Source: Saprospiraceae bacterium (lineage in GTDB: Bacteria > Bacteroidota > Bacteroidia > Chitinophagales > Saprospiraceae). Taken from it: a stretch of DNA of 50,627 bases. Within the stretch, counting starts at the first letter, position 1. Each line of letters opens with the position of its first letter. The notes beneath the pieces are model-generated. The model searched no databases. It was not told the DNA's origin and saw nothing but the letters and a program-made list of their open reading frames with translations. The stretch covers positions 1-50,627 of the forward strand of contig JAHDCG010000014.1 in assembly GCA_020629965.1 (NCBI GenBank), written 5' to 3'. Made by a program: the position numbers and the translations under genes. This document shows positions 15,295 through 24,607 of this stretch, piece after piece.

Positions 15295-15420
15295 ATGAAA
15301 AACACAAGCAATAACAACAACGCAAAAACCATCAAAAACCTCGAAGCCGCTAAAATCAAAAAAGAGCAGTTGAAGTCGATTAAGGGCGGGTTTATTATTG
15401 AGGATTTTGTTATGGAATAA
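15295..15420 (+). CDS. GG-leader secreted peptide / natural-product precursor-like
   Basis: This 41-codon gene encodes an N-terminal Asn/Lys-rich leader with an amphipathic helix (NLEAAKIKKEQLKSIKGG) ending in a double-glycine motif at residues 31-32, then a 9-residue tail FIIEDFVME. The L-x-x-I-K-G-G ending is the bacteriocin/natural-product precursor type cleaved by peptidase-containing ABC exporters. The tail is short, acidic and hydrophobic, without Cys, Ser or Thr, so lanthionine or thiazole formation is excluded. It has a -7 promoter box, a structured leader and a dedicated terminator, which together make a real gene likely. No exporter or modifying enzyme is in this window. Confidence 0.8.
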   Translation: MKNTSNNNNAKTIKNLEAAKIKKEQLKSIKGGFIIEDFVME

Positions 15421-15453
15421 AAAGAAAATGTAAGCTGTATATTATACAACTTC

Positions 15454-15490
15454 ACGGGCAAGGGAATCTGCATCCCTTAGCCCGTTTTTT
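15454..15490 (+). terminator. intrinsic terminator of the GG-peptide gene, overlapping the convergent gene's 3' end
   Basis: ACGGGC-AAGGGA (15454-15465) pairs with TCCCTT-A-GCCCGT (15473-15485) around a 7-nt loop with one bulged A, followed by TTTTTT. The right arm contains the last coding bases and stop codon of the convergent gene. Confidence 0.9.
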
Positions 15491-16955
15491 CTATTTCTTC
15501 TATTTTGTCTGTAAGCCACTCTCCGGCGTAAACAGGTTGATTACTTTCTAATATATTGAATAAATTTTTAATGTTTTTTTGTTCTCTTTTTTTACGCAGA
15601 TAAATGGTTAGTATTTTTCTTAAAACAACATTAAAATTTGTGTAAACTACATAAAGATTTTTAGGCACGCTCTTGGTTCGCCGTAAATATTTACTAAAAG
15701 AACGTAATTGTGCTCGCAACATAGAATTGACCCAATCACTGTCCTCTTCTCCCAGCATTTCGTAATAACTTCTAATGACTAATGCTTTCATATTTAATTT
15801 ATAACGTAAATCTTTGAAGTCAATACGACCGGCATAAATCGGCACTTCTCTGTAATTTTTTCGATTAAATTCAAGTGTCAGCAAAGCAAAATTTTTGGTA
15901 TTCTGATAGACTTTAGGATTTAGCAGAGGTGAGAAATCATGTATGAAAGTCTCGATATAATCGAATTCTTTGATTCTCGAACCGATGTTGACAATATTGA
16001 TAAAGGTCAATTCGCTAAATCCGTCCTTGCCTCCGCCGACTGCACCTTTAACAGCGGCAATTTTAGTCGTCGGGAAAAGAATTTTCAATGCTTTGGTCAT
16101 TCTGAATTTTGCGGCGATATTTTGCAATAAGACATACAAGCGCGCGGTCTCCTGCACCGAAAAAGTATCTACATGTTCCGTAAACATATCGACCACTTCC
16201 TGAAAATCCCGCAAATTTTCCTCACGCACCGGTTCGGTGTAAAGTTTGCGTAATTTAAGTAACAATTCAAGCAAAGGCGTATTTTGCAACACCCTTGCGT
16301 CCGCATCTTTCTTAAAAGTCAAAAAGCCTTTCTTGTATTTAAAGTCGAGTCGAGTGCCGTGCATCATTGCACCTTTGGCAAAGATTTCCAAGTTGATTTC
16401 TCCGAACAGACGTATTCTTTGCAGACACTCCTCAAAATCTTCCAAAGGATTTCCGTAGGTGTCTTTGTGCATTTCATTAGTGTCGCGCTTCAGCAGGAAC
16501 AGCAACTCATTCAGAATGTGTATATGATTGACACTCTGTTCAAAACTCACTTCGGTGTCTTTGTGATAGTAGCGCACTAATTTATCGAGTTGCGCCTCGT
16601 ATTCGTCGGGCAGACTGCGGCGGCGATAATTTTCTTTGAGCAAATCCCCGTGCTTGGCAGGTTGGTGTTTTAGTTCACAGGTCACGAAATAATCCTCCAT
16701 TGCCACGCAGGTTTCCCACATCAAATCGTTGAGTCGGCGCGGTTCGTATTTTTTGTCCGGATAGCTGTTGAGCCACATGGCTTTTCTGTCCCAATCTTCT
16801 TTACGAAATTCAGGATACAGATTTCTCAGATAATTCAACAAACGACGAATGGGGGCGGGCAAGTCGAAGAAGGGGGAATTGACGAAGTAATAAAAGCGGT
16901 CTATCTCCTCTTTTTTTATTTTTTTCAGCAGTCTGACGAGTCTTATTTTTTCCAT
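15477..16955 (-). CDS. large helical orphan protein (Saprospiria-type, function unknown)
   Basis: I chose the ATG at 16955 (MEKIRLVRLLKKIKKEEIDR), giving 492 residues. The frame is open to an ATG at 16985, but the extra ten residues look unlike the rest. The protein has no signal peptide or membrane segment. It is rich in Lys/Arg/Leu helices and could be a tetratricopeptide-like solenoid. The N-terminal pattern F-x-x-F-V-x-S-P-F-F, followed by a helix on the ribosome-proximal side, resembles what I recall of a large paralogous family of uncharacterised Saprospiraceae proteins. Base composition is far below the neighbours (one 60-nt stretch at 15541 has 11 G/C by hand count). It is convergent with the GG-peptide gene and shares its terminator sequence. 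Confidence 0.8.
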   Translation of the reverse strand: MEKIRLVRLLKKIKKEEIDRFYYFVNSPFFDLPAPIRRLLNYLRNLYPEFRKEDWDRKAMWLNSYPDKKYEPRRLNDLMWETCVAMEDYFVTCELKHQPAKHGDLLKENYRRRSLPDEYEAQLDKLVRYYHKDTEVSFEQSVNHIHILNELLFLLKRDTNEMHKDTYGNPLEDFEECLQRIRLFGEINLEIFAKGAMMHGTRLDFKYKKGFLTFKKDADARVLQNTPLLELLLKLRKLYTEPVREENLRDFQEVVDMFTEHVDTFSVQETARLYVLLQNIAAKFRMTKALKILFPTTKIAAVKGAVGGGKDGFSELTFINIVNIGSRIKEFDYIETFIHDFSPLLNPKVYQNTKNFALLTLEFNRKNYREVPIYAGRIDFKDLRYKLNMKALVIRSYYEMLGEEDSDWVNSMLRAQLRSFSKYLRRTKSVPKNLYVVYTNFNVVLRKILTIYLRKKREQKNIKNLFNILESNQPVYAGEWLTDKIEEIEKTG

Positions 16956-17095
16956 AAAAAAAGGTAAAACGGCAAATCCGGACATTTTCGTAAAATGCTG
17001 AAAGCCTTGTAAATGCTTAACCTTAGCCGATTTTTGGTAAGTTTTAAGACGTAAAATTACATAAAATAAAAAGGTAAACCGTCAAAAATAGTCCG

Positions 17096-17124
17096 TTTTG
17101 GTAATTATTTTTCCCGTATATTTG
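17096..17124 (+). promoter_or_regulatory. putative promoter of an intergenic small RNA
   Basis: TTTTG (17096-17100) and TATATTTG (17117-17124) form a -33/-7 pair with a 16-bp spacer, slightly short for the Bacteroidota consensus. There is no ATG in the 240 bp that follow. Confidence 0.55.
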
Positions 17125-17129
17125 CACTG

Positions 17130-17370
17130 TCGAAAGGCAATAAGCCCGGCAACTTATATCTAAAAAGGATAATCACATAATCAATACTCGCCCCAAAAGC
17201 TAACTTTAATTTTTTCTACACTCTACTTTTTTCAATCAATCATAAATAACATCGGCTAAATCCGACCTTACGACTTTTACGGTAAAAGTCGATTAAGTAT
17301 TCTTGGTACAGTCAAGATTATTTTAAAAATCAAAGCATCACCTGCGTTACCGGGGTGATGCTTTTTTTGT
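17130..17370 (+). ncRNA. candidate small RNA 1
   Basis: A promoter-like pair is followed by about 240 bp without any ATG, ending in a strong intrinsic terminator. Inside lies a perfect 21-nt palindrome CGACTTTTAC-G-GTAAAAGTCG (17271-17291). The segment ATAACATCGGCTAAAT (17246-17261) is exactly complementary to a segment of candidate small RNA 2 near 24.7 kb. I do not recognise a known RNA family (not SRP RNA; tmRNA or 6S not evident). An alternative is a remnant or leader with a non-ATG small gene. Confidence 0.5.
17332..17370 (+). terminator. intrinsic terminator
   Basis: An 11-bp stem AAAGCATCACC (17332-17342) / GGTGATGCTTT (17354-17364) is followed by a T-run through 17368. It ends candidate small RNA 1, because the next plus-strand gene starts 370 bp later. 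Confidence 0.9.
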
Positions 17371-17600
17371 GTACTCCCCGTATTTTTCGCCGTCCAAATC
17401 CGGCACAATCCTCGCAACATATTCCTTACCGAACCCGAAAAGTTAAAAACGGCGCTTATTCGACAAAAAAGCATTTATGTTGTTGTGTGAAAAAAATAAC
17501 ATCTAAGTGTTTGATAGTGAGACGATTAAATGCCGCAAATTCCTTTTTCGCGCTTCGTAAACCGAGAAATACACCGATTACGGGAGAGTGATACATATAA

Positions 17601-17616
17601 TAATTTTGTACTTTTG
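17601..17616 (+). promoter_or_regulatory. tandem -7 boxes before the PorP/SprF gene
   Basis: TAATTTTG (17601-17608) and TACTTTTG (17609-17616) both match TAnnTTTG, about 125 bp before the ATG at 17740. No clear -33 TTG is visible. Confidence 0.45.
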
Positions 17617-17739
17617 CGGAAGATTACACGATTACAAATTATTACAATCCCACACGAACGAATTTTTGACGCTCACCTTAAAAAAGTCTGAACTTTTTTA
17701 GGGATTGTTTCGTCGATTTCGTTCTACACAAATTGTCCC

Positions 17740-18705
17740 ATGAACAGATTACTAAAGTTTCTGACAGCCCTGCTGCTGTCGGGTACAGCCGCCGGCGCGC
17801 ACGCGCAGCAACTGCCTACCTACACACAATACCGCGAAAATGCCACGATTCTCAATCCGGCAGCCCTTCCCGTAGATTATCTCGTTTTTGAACAAAATGT
17901 CTCTTTCAGTGCCTCGCACCGCAACCAGTGGACGGGCATCGACAACGCGCCGACGACCTCGACTCTGCGCGGTGATTACCTCTACGCCGAGTCCGATGTT
18001 TTTAATTTTACGGCGGGCGGTCACATCATCCGTGACCAAACCGGTCCCACGGGTTTTACCGGTCTTTACGGTCGCTTCGGCGGCATGATAACCGACGACC
18101 CATACTACGGCGGCATCGGCATCGGCATCTCCGGCGGCATGGTGCAGTACCGCGTCAATGTGGACGAAATCCGACTGCGCGACAACTCCGAAATTCTCAC
18201 CATGGACGACCAAATGCAATGGAACCCCGACGTCAGCGTCGGCGTTTTTGCGTACAAAAGATTGGAAGGCAACAAATCCAACGGCGATGTGATTTACGGC
18301 GGACTTTCCGCCCCGCAGATTTTGGGTTTGGATTTAGAATTTAAAGACGAAAGCGGTGATTTTTTCACGCAGCGCGTCTATCACGCCTACGCCAACGTCG
18401 GTTTCATCAAGTTCTTCCGCGACGAAGGATTTTTGGAGCCGAGTGCCTGGGTCAAATACGCCCCGAACACGCCGGTCAACGTAGATTTTAATCTGCGCTA
18501 CCAAATGAAAAATAACTTTTGGATAGGCGCGGGCGGTGCTACCTCCGGCGCGGCGCACTTAGAAACCGGTGTCCTCATCGGCGAAAACATCGGCTTTGAC
18601 AACAACCTGAAAATCGGCTACGGCTTCGATTACCACTTCACTAAGTTCGGTCCCGAGACCGGCACGACCCACGAGATACACCTCACATACGCTTTCGAAT
18701 ATTAG
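17740..18705 (+). CDS. PorP/SprF-family type IX secretion outer-membrane protein
   Basis: The 321-residue product has a signal peptide (residues 1-22, AGAHAQQ) and the family's opening QLPTYTQYRENATILNPAAL, followed by VSFSASHRNQWTGIDNAPTT, the conserved R-x-Q-W segment. The rest is a beta-barrel-like alternation ending in HLTYAFEY. In Flavobacterium, SprF is needed to secrete the adhesin SprB and is encoded beside it. Here the gene directly precedes the 1866-residue adhesin gene, so it is probably that protein's dedicated partner. The spacing is 186 bp with a stem-loop and a heptamer array. Confidence 0.93.
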   Translation: MNRLLKFLTALLLSGTAAGAHAQQLPTYTQYRENATILNPAALPVDYLVFEQNVSFSASHRNQWTGIDNAPTTSTLRGDYLYAESDVFNFTAGGHIIRDQTGPTGFTGLYGRFGGMITDDPYYGGIGIGISGGMVQYRVNVDEIRLRDNSEILTMDDQMQWNPDVSVGVFAYKRLEGNKSNGDVIYGGLSAPQILGLDLEFKDESGDFFTQRVYHAYANVGFIKFFRDEGFLEPSAWVKYAPNTPVNVDFNLRYQMKNNFWIGAGGATSGAAHLETGVLIGENIGFDNNLKIGYGFDYHFTKFGPETGTTHEIHLTYAFEY

Positions 18706-18724
18706 AATTTTATTGGTTTTTAAA

Positions 18725-18760
18725 ATGTCATCCTCTGCCCTCCGGCAGCAGCAATGACAT
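18725..18760 (+). repeat. stem-loop in the PorP-adhesin gap
   Basis: Outer stem ATGTCAT (18725-18731) / ATGACAT (18754-18760) encloses an inner CTGCC-CTCC-GGCAG hairpin. There is no T-run, so it is more likely a dispersed palindrome or mRNA-stability structure than a terminator. Confidence 0.55.
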
Positions 18761-18828
18761 CATATTTTGGGATAATCGGTACATTTAAAAAACAACGAGA
18801 CAGAGTCAGAGAATAAAGACGTATAGAG

Positions 18829-18863
18829 TCTAACGTCTAAAATCTAATATCTAACGTCTCTCT
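18829..18863 (+). repeat. heptamer tandem array TCTAACG before the adhesin gene
   Basis: Five 7-bp units (TCTAACG, TCTAAAA, TCTAATA, TCTAACG, TCTCTCT) end 28 bp before the ATG at 18892. They are G-poor on the coding strand. Confidence 0.75.
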
Positions 18864-18891
18864 AACCCAACCCTCAACCGAGACAACAATT

Positions 18892-21800
18892 ATGAAAAAA
18901 TATATCCTGCTTCCTTTCTTATTTTTGGCTTTTTTCTGTTCCGTACAAAAAGCATTCGCGCAGCCCTCGCTGTGTGTCGTCGAAGACTACGTCGGGCCGC
19001 TCACTTTGGGCACCGAAGTCTGTGTAGAAGTGCGGGTCAACGATTTTACGGATTTAACCTCCATGAATTTCAATTTGCTTTTTGACGAAGACAAAGTACA
19101 ATTCAGTTCAGTCAACATCGCGCCGGCGACTCTTGCTATGATGAATAATTACGGCATGGCGGACATCGACCAAAGCGACGCTGCCAACGGTAACATTCTC
19201 TTCGATTGGGGAAATCCGACGCAGCCCGGCTCTACGCTCGCCGACGGTATGGCACTCTTCGAGATTTGCTTTATTACCCTCGACGATTTGGGTTTTTCCG
19301 AACTCGACTTGGTCGCCAATACGGTCACGCGGACGATTTCGGGCAATTTTAATATTTGGACAGACTCCGGGAATTACAGTATCAAAGACGGTTGGATTCA
19401 GCTCGGCGAAGACCCGTTAAGCATCACTATTCCGGACGTGGCAGGTTTGCAGGGCGAAACGGTTTGTATGAATTTTACGGTAGATAATTTCAGCGAAATG
19501 CTTGCGGTGCAAATGTCGATTCACTATGACGCCGACGCATTAAATTTAATATCTTCCGACGGAGTAGAACCTATGACCGGCGGCAGTTTTGATTTACAGG
19601 TACCCGAAGCCGGTACTATCACCATGTCGTGGGTCGATAATGACGGCGAAGACGGCATTACCATCCCCGACGGTTCTTCTTTTATTCAGCTTTGCTTCGA
19701 ACTTATCGGTGATTGCACAATGACGTTCCCCGTCTTTATCGACGATAATCCGACCATTACCGAGGCGGTTTCCGTGCCGTGTCTGGCGGCGGAAAGTCCC
19801 GATATCGACTGCGGTATCTACACTTTTCCCGGCTCCGTCACCATCGACTGCATTCAGCCCGGCGCACCTTCGCTTTGCATTCCGAATGTCAGCGACATCT
19901 GCCCCGGTGAGTCTTTTGAAATGGCGGTCACGACACAAGATTTTACCTCTATTCGCCAAATGGATTTTTCTTTAAACTGGAATGCGAATATTTTACAACT
20001 CGATGATATTGTCGAAAGCACGGAACTCAACGGCTTTATTATCAATCCTAATGTCGGCGGCGGTTTTGCTACTTGTACTTGGGATGCGGGTGTTTTTCCC
20101 GAAACCTTGAATGACGGCGAAACACTCTTTACTCTCTTCTTCACCGTAGTCGGCGGCGGCGGCAGCAGCTCGACCGTCAGCGTAACGAGCAACCCGACCG
20201 ACATCTTTTTCTCCGACGAAAGCGGCGCGAATGCCGAAGACCTCGGTTACAACTCCTGCAACGCCCTTTTCCAAGCCTGCTCACCGACGGGTATTACCGT
20301 TTCGGGCAGCAACGAAACCGTTGACCCCGGCGCGCCCGTTTGTGTCGATGTCACGGTACAGGATTTTGACAATATCACCGAGTTAGCATTTTCTATGGAT
20401 TGGGACCCCGGCGTAATGGACTTTGTCGAGTTCAACAATTTTAACCTCCCGGGTCTTTCGGCGGCCGATTTCGATTTGAGCGGTTCTAACTTCGGCTTTG
20501 CCTGCCTCGACGCGTGGAGCAGCCCGACGGGTGTGGATATTCCCGACGGCAGCACGATTTTTTCCGTGTGCTTTGAAGGCGAAAATAATCCTTTGGCCTG
20601 CGGCGCATTAAACTTCGGTAACAGCCCCTGCGGTCAGGTAGTCATGCAGGAAGACGTGGGTTTCGACATCGGAATGAACAGCAATCCGGGCGAAGTTTGC
20701 ATCAATAATCCCGCACAATTTATCACCTCCGGCAGCAGTGTCGGCGGTAGTTTGGGTTCGTTTGTGTGTGTAGATGTAGCGGTGCAAAATTTCCAAAACC
20801 TCTCCGACATGGAGTATTCGGTCAATTGGAATCCGACACTTTTGGATTTCTTAAATCTCGAAAATCCCGGCACACTCACTAACTTGAACAGCAACAGCTT
20901 CGACGAAACCGACGTCGAAAACGGCAACCTCACCGTCAACTGGGAAACTCCCGGACTCAACGGTACGACCCTTGCCGACGGCACGATAATCTATTCGATT
21001 TGCTTCCAGATTATCGGCGACCTCTCCGGCTGCACTCCCGTCAGCTTCACCGGAAATCCTTTGCCGATTACCGTACAAAACAACAACAGCAACACCAATA
21101 TCGGCATGACCGCCAATAACGGCGAGGTCTGCCCCGTGCAGGCTCTCAACCTCTCGGCGGACATCACGGACGTAAGCTGTACCACCGCGACCCCCTGTGA
21201 CGGTGCCATCGACGTGACCGTCACGGGCGGCAACGGCGATTACGAATACACTTGGAGCGGCCCGGGCATCACGGACGCTAACGCGAATAATGAAGACCAA
21301 ACAAATCTTTGTTTCGGTTCTTATTTCCTGAATGTCACCGACGTTTCGACGAGTTTGGTGATTGAAGAATTATTTGAAGTCGGTACTTCGCCTTTGGCTC
21401 CGATTGCGATTGCCGGACCGGATACGACTAAAAACTGCGGATTAAATACGCTCGTTTTCGATGTCAGCGACAACGGCACTTCCGTCGGTTCTCAATTTTC
21501 TTATCAATGGGAAGCCGGCAGCAATAATATTGTCATCATCGACGGGGCGGAGACTTTAACGCCCGAGGTCGGCGGTACGGGCGGCTCCATCATTTTGACC
21601 GTCACCAACGACGACACCGGCTGCTCCGTGCAAGACGACCTGTTTATTTCGGGTGCGGTTTCGCCTTCGGCAAATGCGGGTGCGGATGTAGAATACGATT
21701 GCCTCAACGACGAGGTCGAACTCGACGGCACCGGCTCCGAGCAGGGCAGTAACATCAGCATCGTTTGGACAACGGAAGCCGGCGGCAGCATTGAAGCCGG

Positions 21801-24492
21801 CACCGAAACCGACTACGAACCCTCGGCAATGAGTCCGGGCGCGTACATCATCAACGTCACCAACGAGAGCAACAACTGCATCTCGCAAGACACCGTACAG
21901 GTCATCGACATCCGCACCGAACCCACGGCGGAAGCGGGCGCGGACGGCATCATCGACTGCGGTAACGATACCGTAAACTTAGACGGTACCGGCTCGACGA
22001 CCGAGAACACGACTTTCTCCTGGACGACGGCAAGCGGCGCGGAAGTCTTTGTGAACCCGACCTCACTGACCGATGCGCAAACCAATGTCACCGGTGTTCA
22101 CTACATCATCGTCACCAACGAAACCAACGGCTGTACCGCTGTCGATTCCATGTTTGTCAATATGGACATGGGCGTACCGGACGGCAGCGCGGGCACCAAC
22201 CGCGACTTTTTCTGCGACACCGAAACCGTCACGCTCGCGGGTACGGCACCGACCGAAGCCGGCGATTACAGCTACGCTTGGGCGGGACCGGCAACGGCAA
22301 CCATTCTCGACGGTACCACTTTGACGCCGACAGTAGATATGCCCGGCGGTTACTTTTTGACCGTGACAAATAATACGACTTCCTGCGACGCGGTCTTCAG
22401 CGTGCAGGTAACGGATATGACCGCGCCGCCGCTTGCGGAAGCAGGGGAGGGCAGCGAAATTAACTGCGCAACGGCATCCGTGACCTTAGACGGCAGCGAC
22501 TCCGACGAAGATATGGAATACGCCTGGACCAACGCCGACGGCACGATGACCGGCATCGAATCGGGCGTAACGACTTTGACTCCGGTTATCAATCAGGCGG
22601 GTAGCTACCTTTTGACCGTCACCAATCCGCTGACGCAATGCACGGCAACCGACGACGTCACGGTCGCACAAGGCTCCGGCGAACCGATGGCAGTCATTGC
22701 CGCGACGGATGATTTTTTCAACTGTACCACGGACGCAATAACTTTGGATGCGACCGGCTCGACGAGCGGCGCGGATTACGAATACACCTGGACGGGAGAT
22801 TGTATCGACGACCTCACGGATGAGCAAATGCCCGTGATTAGCTGCGCCGGCACTTATACTTTGCTCGTGACGGATACGGTTTTAAACTGCGTCTCGCAAA
22901 TTGCGGAAATTACTCTGACCGAAGACACGCAAAATCCGATTTTGGCGACCGAAAATAACGTACTCATCGAATGCGGCGAAAGCGAAGTCATCTTGGATGC
23001 TTCGGCTTCTTCACAAGGCGATGATTTTGCAGTGGAATGGACGGCACTCAGCGGCATGATTATCGACGGCGGCACGACTCTGACCCCGACGGTGACGGCC
23101 GGTAACTACGGTGTCACCATCATTAACACGCTCAACGGCTGCGATGTGGTCGGCAATGTCATCGTAACCGGCAACAGCGTTATCGCAAATGCCGGGATGA
23201 ACGCGCAAATCTCCTGTACGGGCGGCGACGCACAGCTCGACGGCTCCGAGTCAACGGAGGGCGCGACCTACGCCTGGACATTCGAGGACGGCACGACCAC
23301 CGGCATCACGGGCGCGGATACGGCGACTCCGACGGTAAGTTTGGTCGGCACCTACACGCTGACCGTGACCGATGAAACGGGCGGCTGCTCGGCGACCGAC
23401 GAGGTGCAGGTCATCGGTACGCAACCGCCGTTTGCGGATGCGGGTGCGGATGTGCCTTTGACCTGCTCGGATGAATTTGTGACTTTAGACGGCTCGGCTT
23501 CCGAGGCGGCGGACGATATTACTTACGCTTGGACAACTGCGGACGGAAATTTCCTCGGCACGGATTTGTCGGAATTGATGCAGGATGTGGATGCGGTCGG
23601 AGAGTACGTTTTGACGCTCACGCGGGCGGACGGATGTTTCTCCATCGACACAGTGCTGGTTTTTGCGGATGCAGGTGATTTACCGCCGGCCGTAGCTGAT
23701 GTCGAGCATGATATTTGCGAAACGACGGCAAGCGTAACGGGTAATTTGCCGGAAGGCAGCACGGGAATGTGGACGAGTAACGAACCGGGTATTACTTTCG
23801 AAAATGCGGAAGCGGGTGTTACTGCGGCCGGTAATTTGCCCGGCGGAGAAGCACTTTTAATCTGGACCCTCAGCACGGAAGGCTGCCCGAATTACGACGC
23901 AGACACGGTTTTGGTCGTTACGGAATACACTCCGAATGCCGTAGATGACACGGTAGATATGCTGCCCGGCGAGACGGAAATTACTTTCGATGTATTTGAA
24001 AATGACAATACCGCTAACATCCCGTCGTTTGGTTTCGACCTAATCGGTGAGCCGACTTTAGGAAGTATCATTGACAATCCGGGTGACGGAAACCTTACTT
24101 TTCAAACAGAAATCGGTTTGGCGGGTGCAGCGGTATTTGAATATTTAATTTGTAATACCAATTGTCCGAGTCTGTGCGACACGGCAACGATAACGGTAAA
24201 CTTAGACGGCGAACTCGACTTTGATGACTTGCCGAATACCATCACTCCGAACGGTGACGGGCTGAACGATATTCTGATTTTCGATGTTCTCAATACGGGC
24301 GATTATCCGAACAGCAGCATTATCGTATTTAACCGCTACGGTGACGAAGTTTACACGGCGAGTCCTTATAATAACGATTGGGGCGGTACTTACGACGGAA
24401 AATTATTGCCGCAGTCAACATATTATTATGTGTTGCGTTTAAATTTGGGGGATGGTGAAGTTGTGAAGGGAGATTTGACAATATTGAGGTAG
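18892..24492 (+). CDS. giant T9SS-exported adhesin with five cohesin-like modules and Ig/PKD-like repeats
   Basis: The 1866-residue product has a signal peptide (about 1-24). Residues about 26-750 hold five cohesin-like modules, each opening with a strand such as VCVEVRVNDFTDLTSMNFNL, VCVDVTVQDFDNITELAFSM or VCVDVAVQNFQNLSDMEYSV. Next is one SprB-like repeat (about 755-830, GAIDVTVTGGNGDYEYTW), then about nine Ig/PKD-like beta-sandwich repeats with the signature AGAD...C...V.LDGTGS. Two further sandwich domains follow. The gliding-motility-associated C-terminal domain (NTITPNGDGLND, IIVFNRYGDEVY, GTYYY-like end) covers the last ~90 residues. That domain is the type B T9SS sorting signal. The protein should be surface-displayed, with roles in adhesion or gliding. 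The PorP/SprF gene is immediately upstream. Confidence 0.93.
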   Translation: MKKYILLPFLFLAFFCSVQKAFAQPSLCVVEDYVGPLTLGTEVCVEVRVNDFTDLTSMNFNLLFDEDKVQFSSVNIAPATLAMMNNYGMADIDQSDAANGNILFDWGNPTQPGSTLADGMALFEICFITLDDLGFSELDLVANTVTRTISGNFNIWTDSGNYSIKDGWIQLGEDPLSITIPDVAGLQGETVCMNFTVDNFSEMLAVQMSIHYDADALNLISSDGVEPMTGGSFDLQVPEAGTITMSWVDNDGEDGITIPDGSSFIQLCFELIGDCTMTFPVFIDDNPTITEAVSVPCLAAESPDIDCGIYTFPGSVTIDCIQPGAPSLCIPNVSDICPGESFEMAVTTQDFTSIRQMDFSLNWNANILQLDDIVESTELNGFIINPNVGGGFATCTWDAGVFPETLNDGETLFTLFFTVVGGGGSSSTVSVTSNPTDIFFSDESGANAEDLGYNSCNALFQACSPTGITVSGSNETVDPGAPVCVDVTVQDFDNITELAFSMDWDPGVMDFVEFNNFNLPGLSAADFDLSGSNFGFACLDAWSSPTGVDIPDGSTIFSVCFEGENNPLACGALNFGNSPCGQVVMQEDVGFDIGMNSNPGEVCINNPAQFITSGSSVGGSLGSFVCVDVAVQNFQNLSDMEYSVNWNPTLLDFLNLENPGTLTNLNSNSFDETDVENGNLTVNWETPGLNGTTLADGTIIYSICFQIIGDLSGCTPVSFTGNPLPITVQNNNSNTNIGMTANNGEVCPVQALNLSADITDVSCTTATPCDGAIDVTVTGGNGDYEYTWSGPGITDANANNEDQTNLCFGSYFLNVTDVSTSLVIEELFEVGTSPLAPIAIAGPDTTKNCGLNTLVFDVSDNGTSVGSQFSYQWEAGSNNIVIIDGAETLTPEVGGTGGSIILTVTNDDTGCSVQDDLFISGAVSPSANAGADVEYDCLNDEVELDGTGSEQGSNISIVWTTEAGGSIEAGTETDYEPSAMSPGAYIINVTNESNNCISQDTVQVIDIRTEPTAEAGADGIIDCGNDTVNLDGTGSTTENTTFSWTTASGAEVFVNPTSLTDAQTNVTGVHYIIVTNETNGCTAVDSMFVNMDMGVPDGSAGTNRDFFCDTETVTLAGTAPTEAGDYSYAWAGPATATILDGTTLTPTVDMPGGYFLTVTNNTTSCDAVFSVQVTDMTAPPLAEAGEGSEINCATASVTLDGSDSDEDMEYAWTNADGTMTGIESGVTTLTPVINQAGSYLLTVTNPLTQCTATDDVTVAQGSGEPMAVIAATDDFFNCTTDAITLDATGSTSGADYEYTWTGDCIDDLTDEQMPVISCAGTYTLLVTDTVLNCVSQIAEITLTEDTQNPILATENNVLIECGESEVILDASASSQGDDFAVEWTALSGMIIDGGTTLTPTVTAGNYGVTIINTLNGCDVVGNVIVTGNSVIANAGMNAQISCTGGDAQLDGSESTEGATYAWTFEDGTTTGITGADTATPTVSLVGTYTLTVTDETGGCSATDEVQVIGTQPPFADAGADVPLTCSDEFVTLDGSASEAADDITYAWTTADGNFLGTDLSELMQDVDAVGEYVLTLTRADGCFSIDTVLVFADAGDLPPAVADVEHDICETTASVTGNLPEGSTGMWTSNEPGITFENAEAGVTAAGNLPGGEALLIWTLSTEGCPNYDADTVLVVTEYTPNAVDDTVDMLPGETEITFDVFENDNTANIPSFGFDLIGEPTLGSIIDNPGDGNLTFQTEIGLAGAAVFEYLICNTNCPSLCDTATITVNLDGELDFDDLPNTITPNGDGLNDILIFDVLNTGDYPNSSIIVFNRYGDEVYTASPYNNDWGGTYDGKLLPQSTYYYVLRLNLGDGEVVKGDLTILR

Positions 24493-24566
24493 GATTCTAT
24501 TAAAATTTTGATAAATTATCGAATTTTTAATGAATTTTGTACCCTATTGTGTGTATTTACATCTAT

Positions 24567-24601
24567 TTTTGCGTTACTTATTTAAAAAAGTGCTACTTTT
24601 G
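24567..24601 (+). promoter_or_regulatory. putative promoter of candidate small RNA 2
   Basis: TTTTG (24567-24571) and TACTTTTG (24594-24601) are separated by 22 bp, a good match to the Bacteroidota TTG/TAnnTTTG promoter. A second -7-like box, TATTTTTG, overlaps at 24564-24571. Confidence 0.55.
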
Positions 24602-24607
24602 AGCTTT

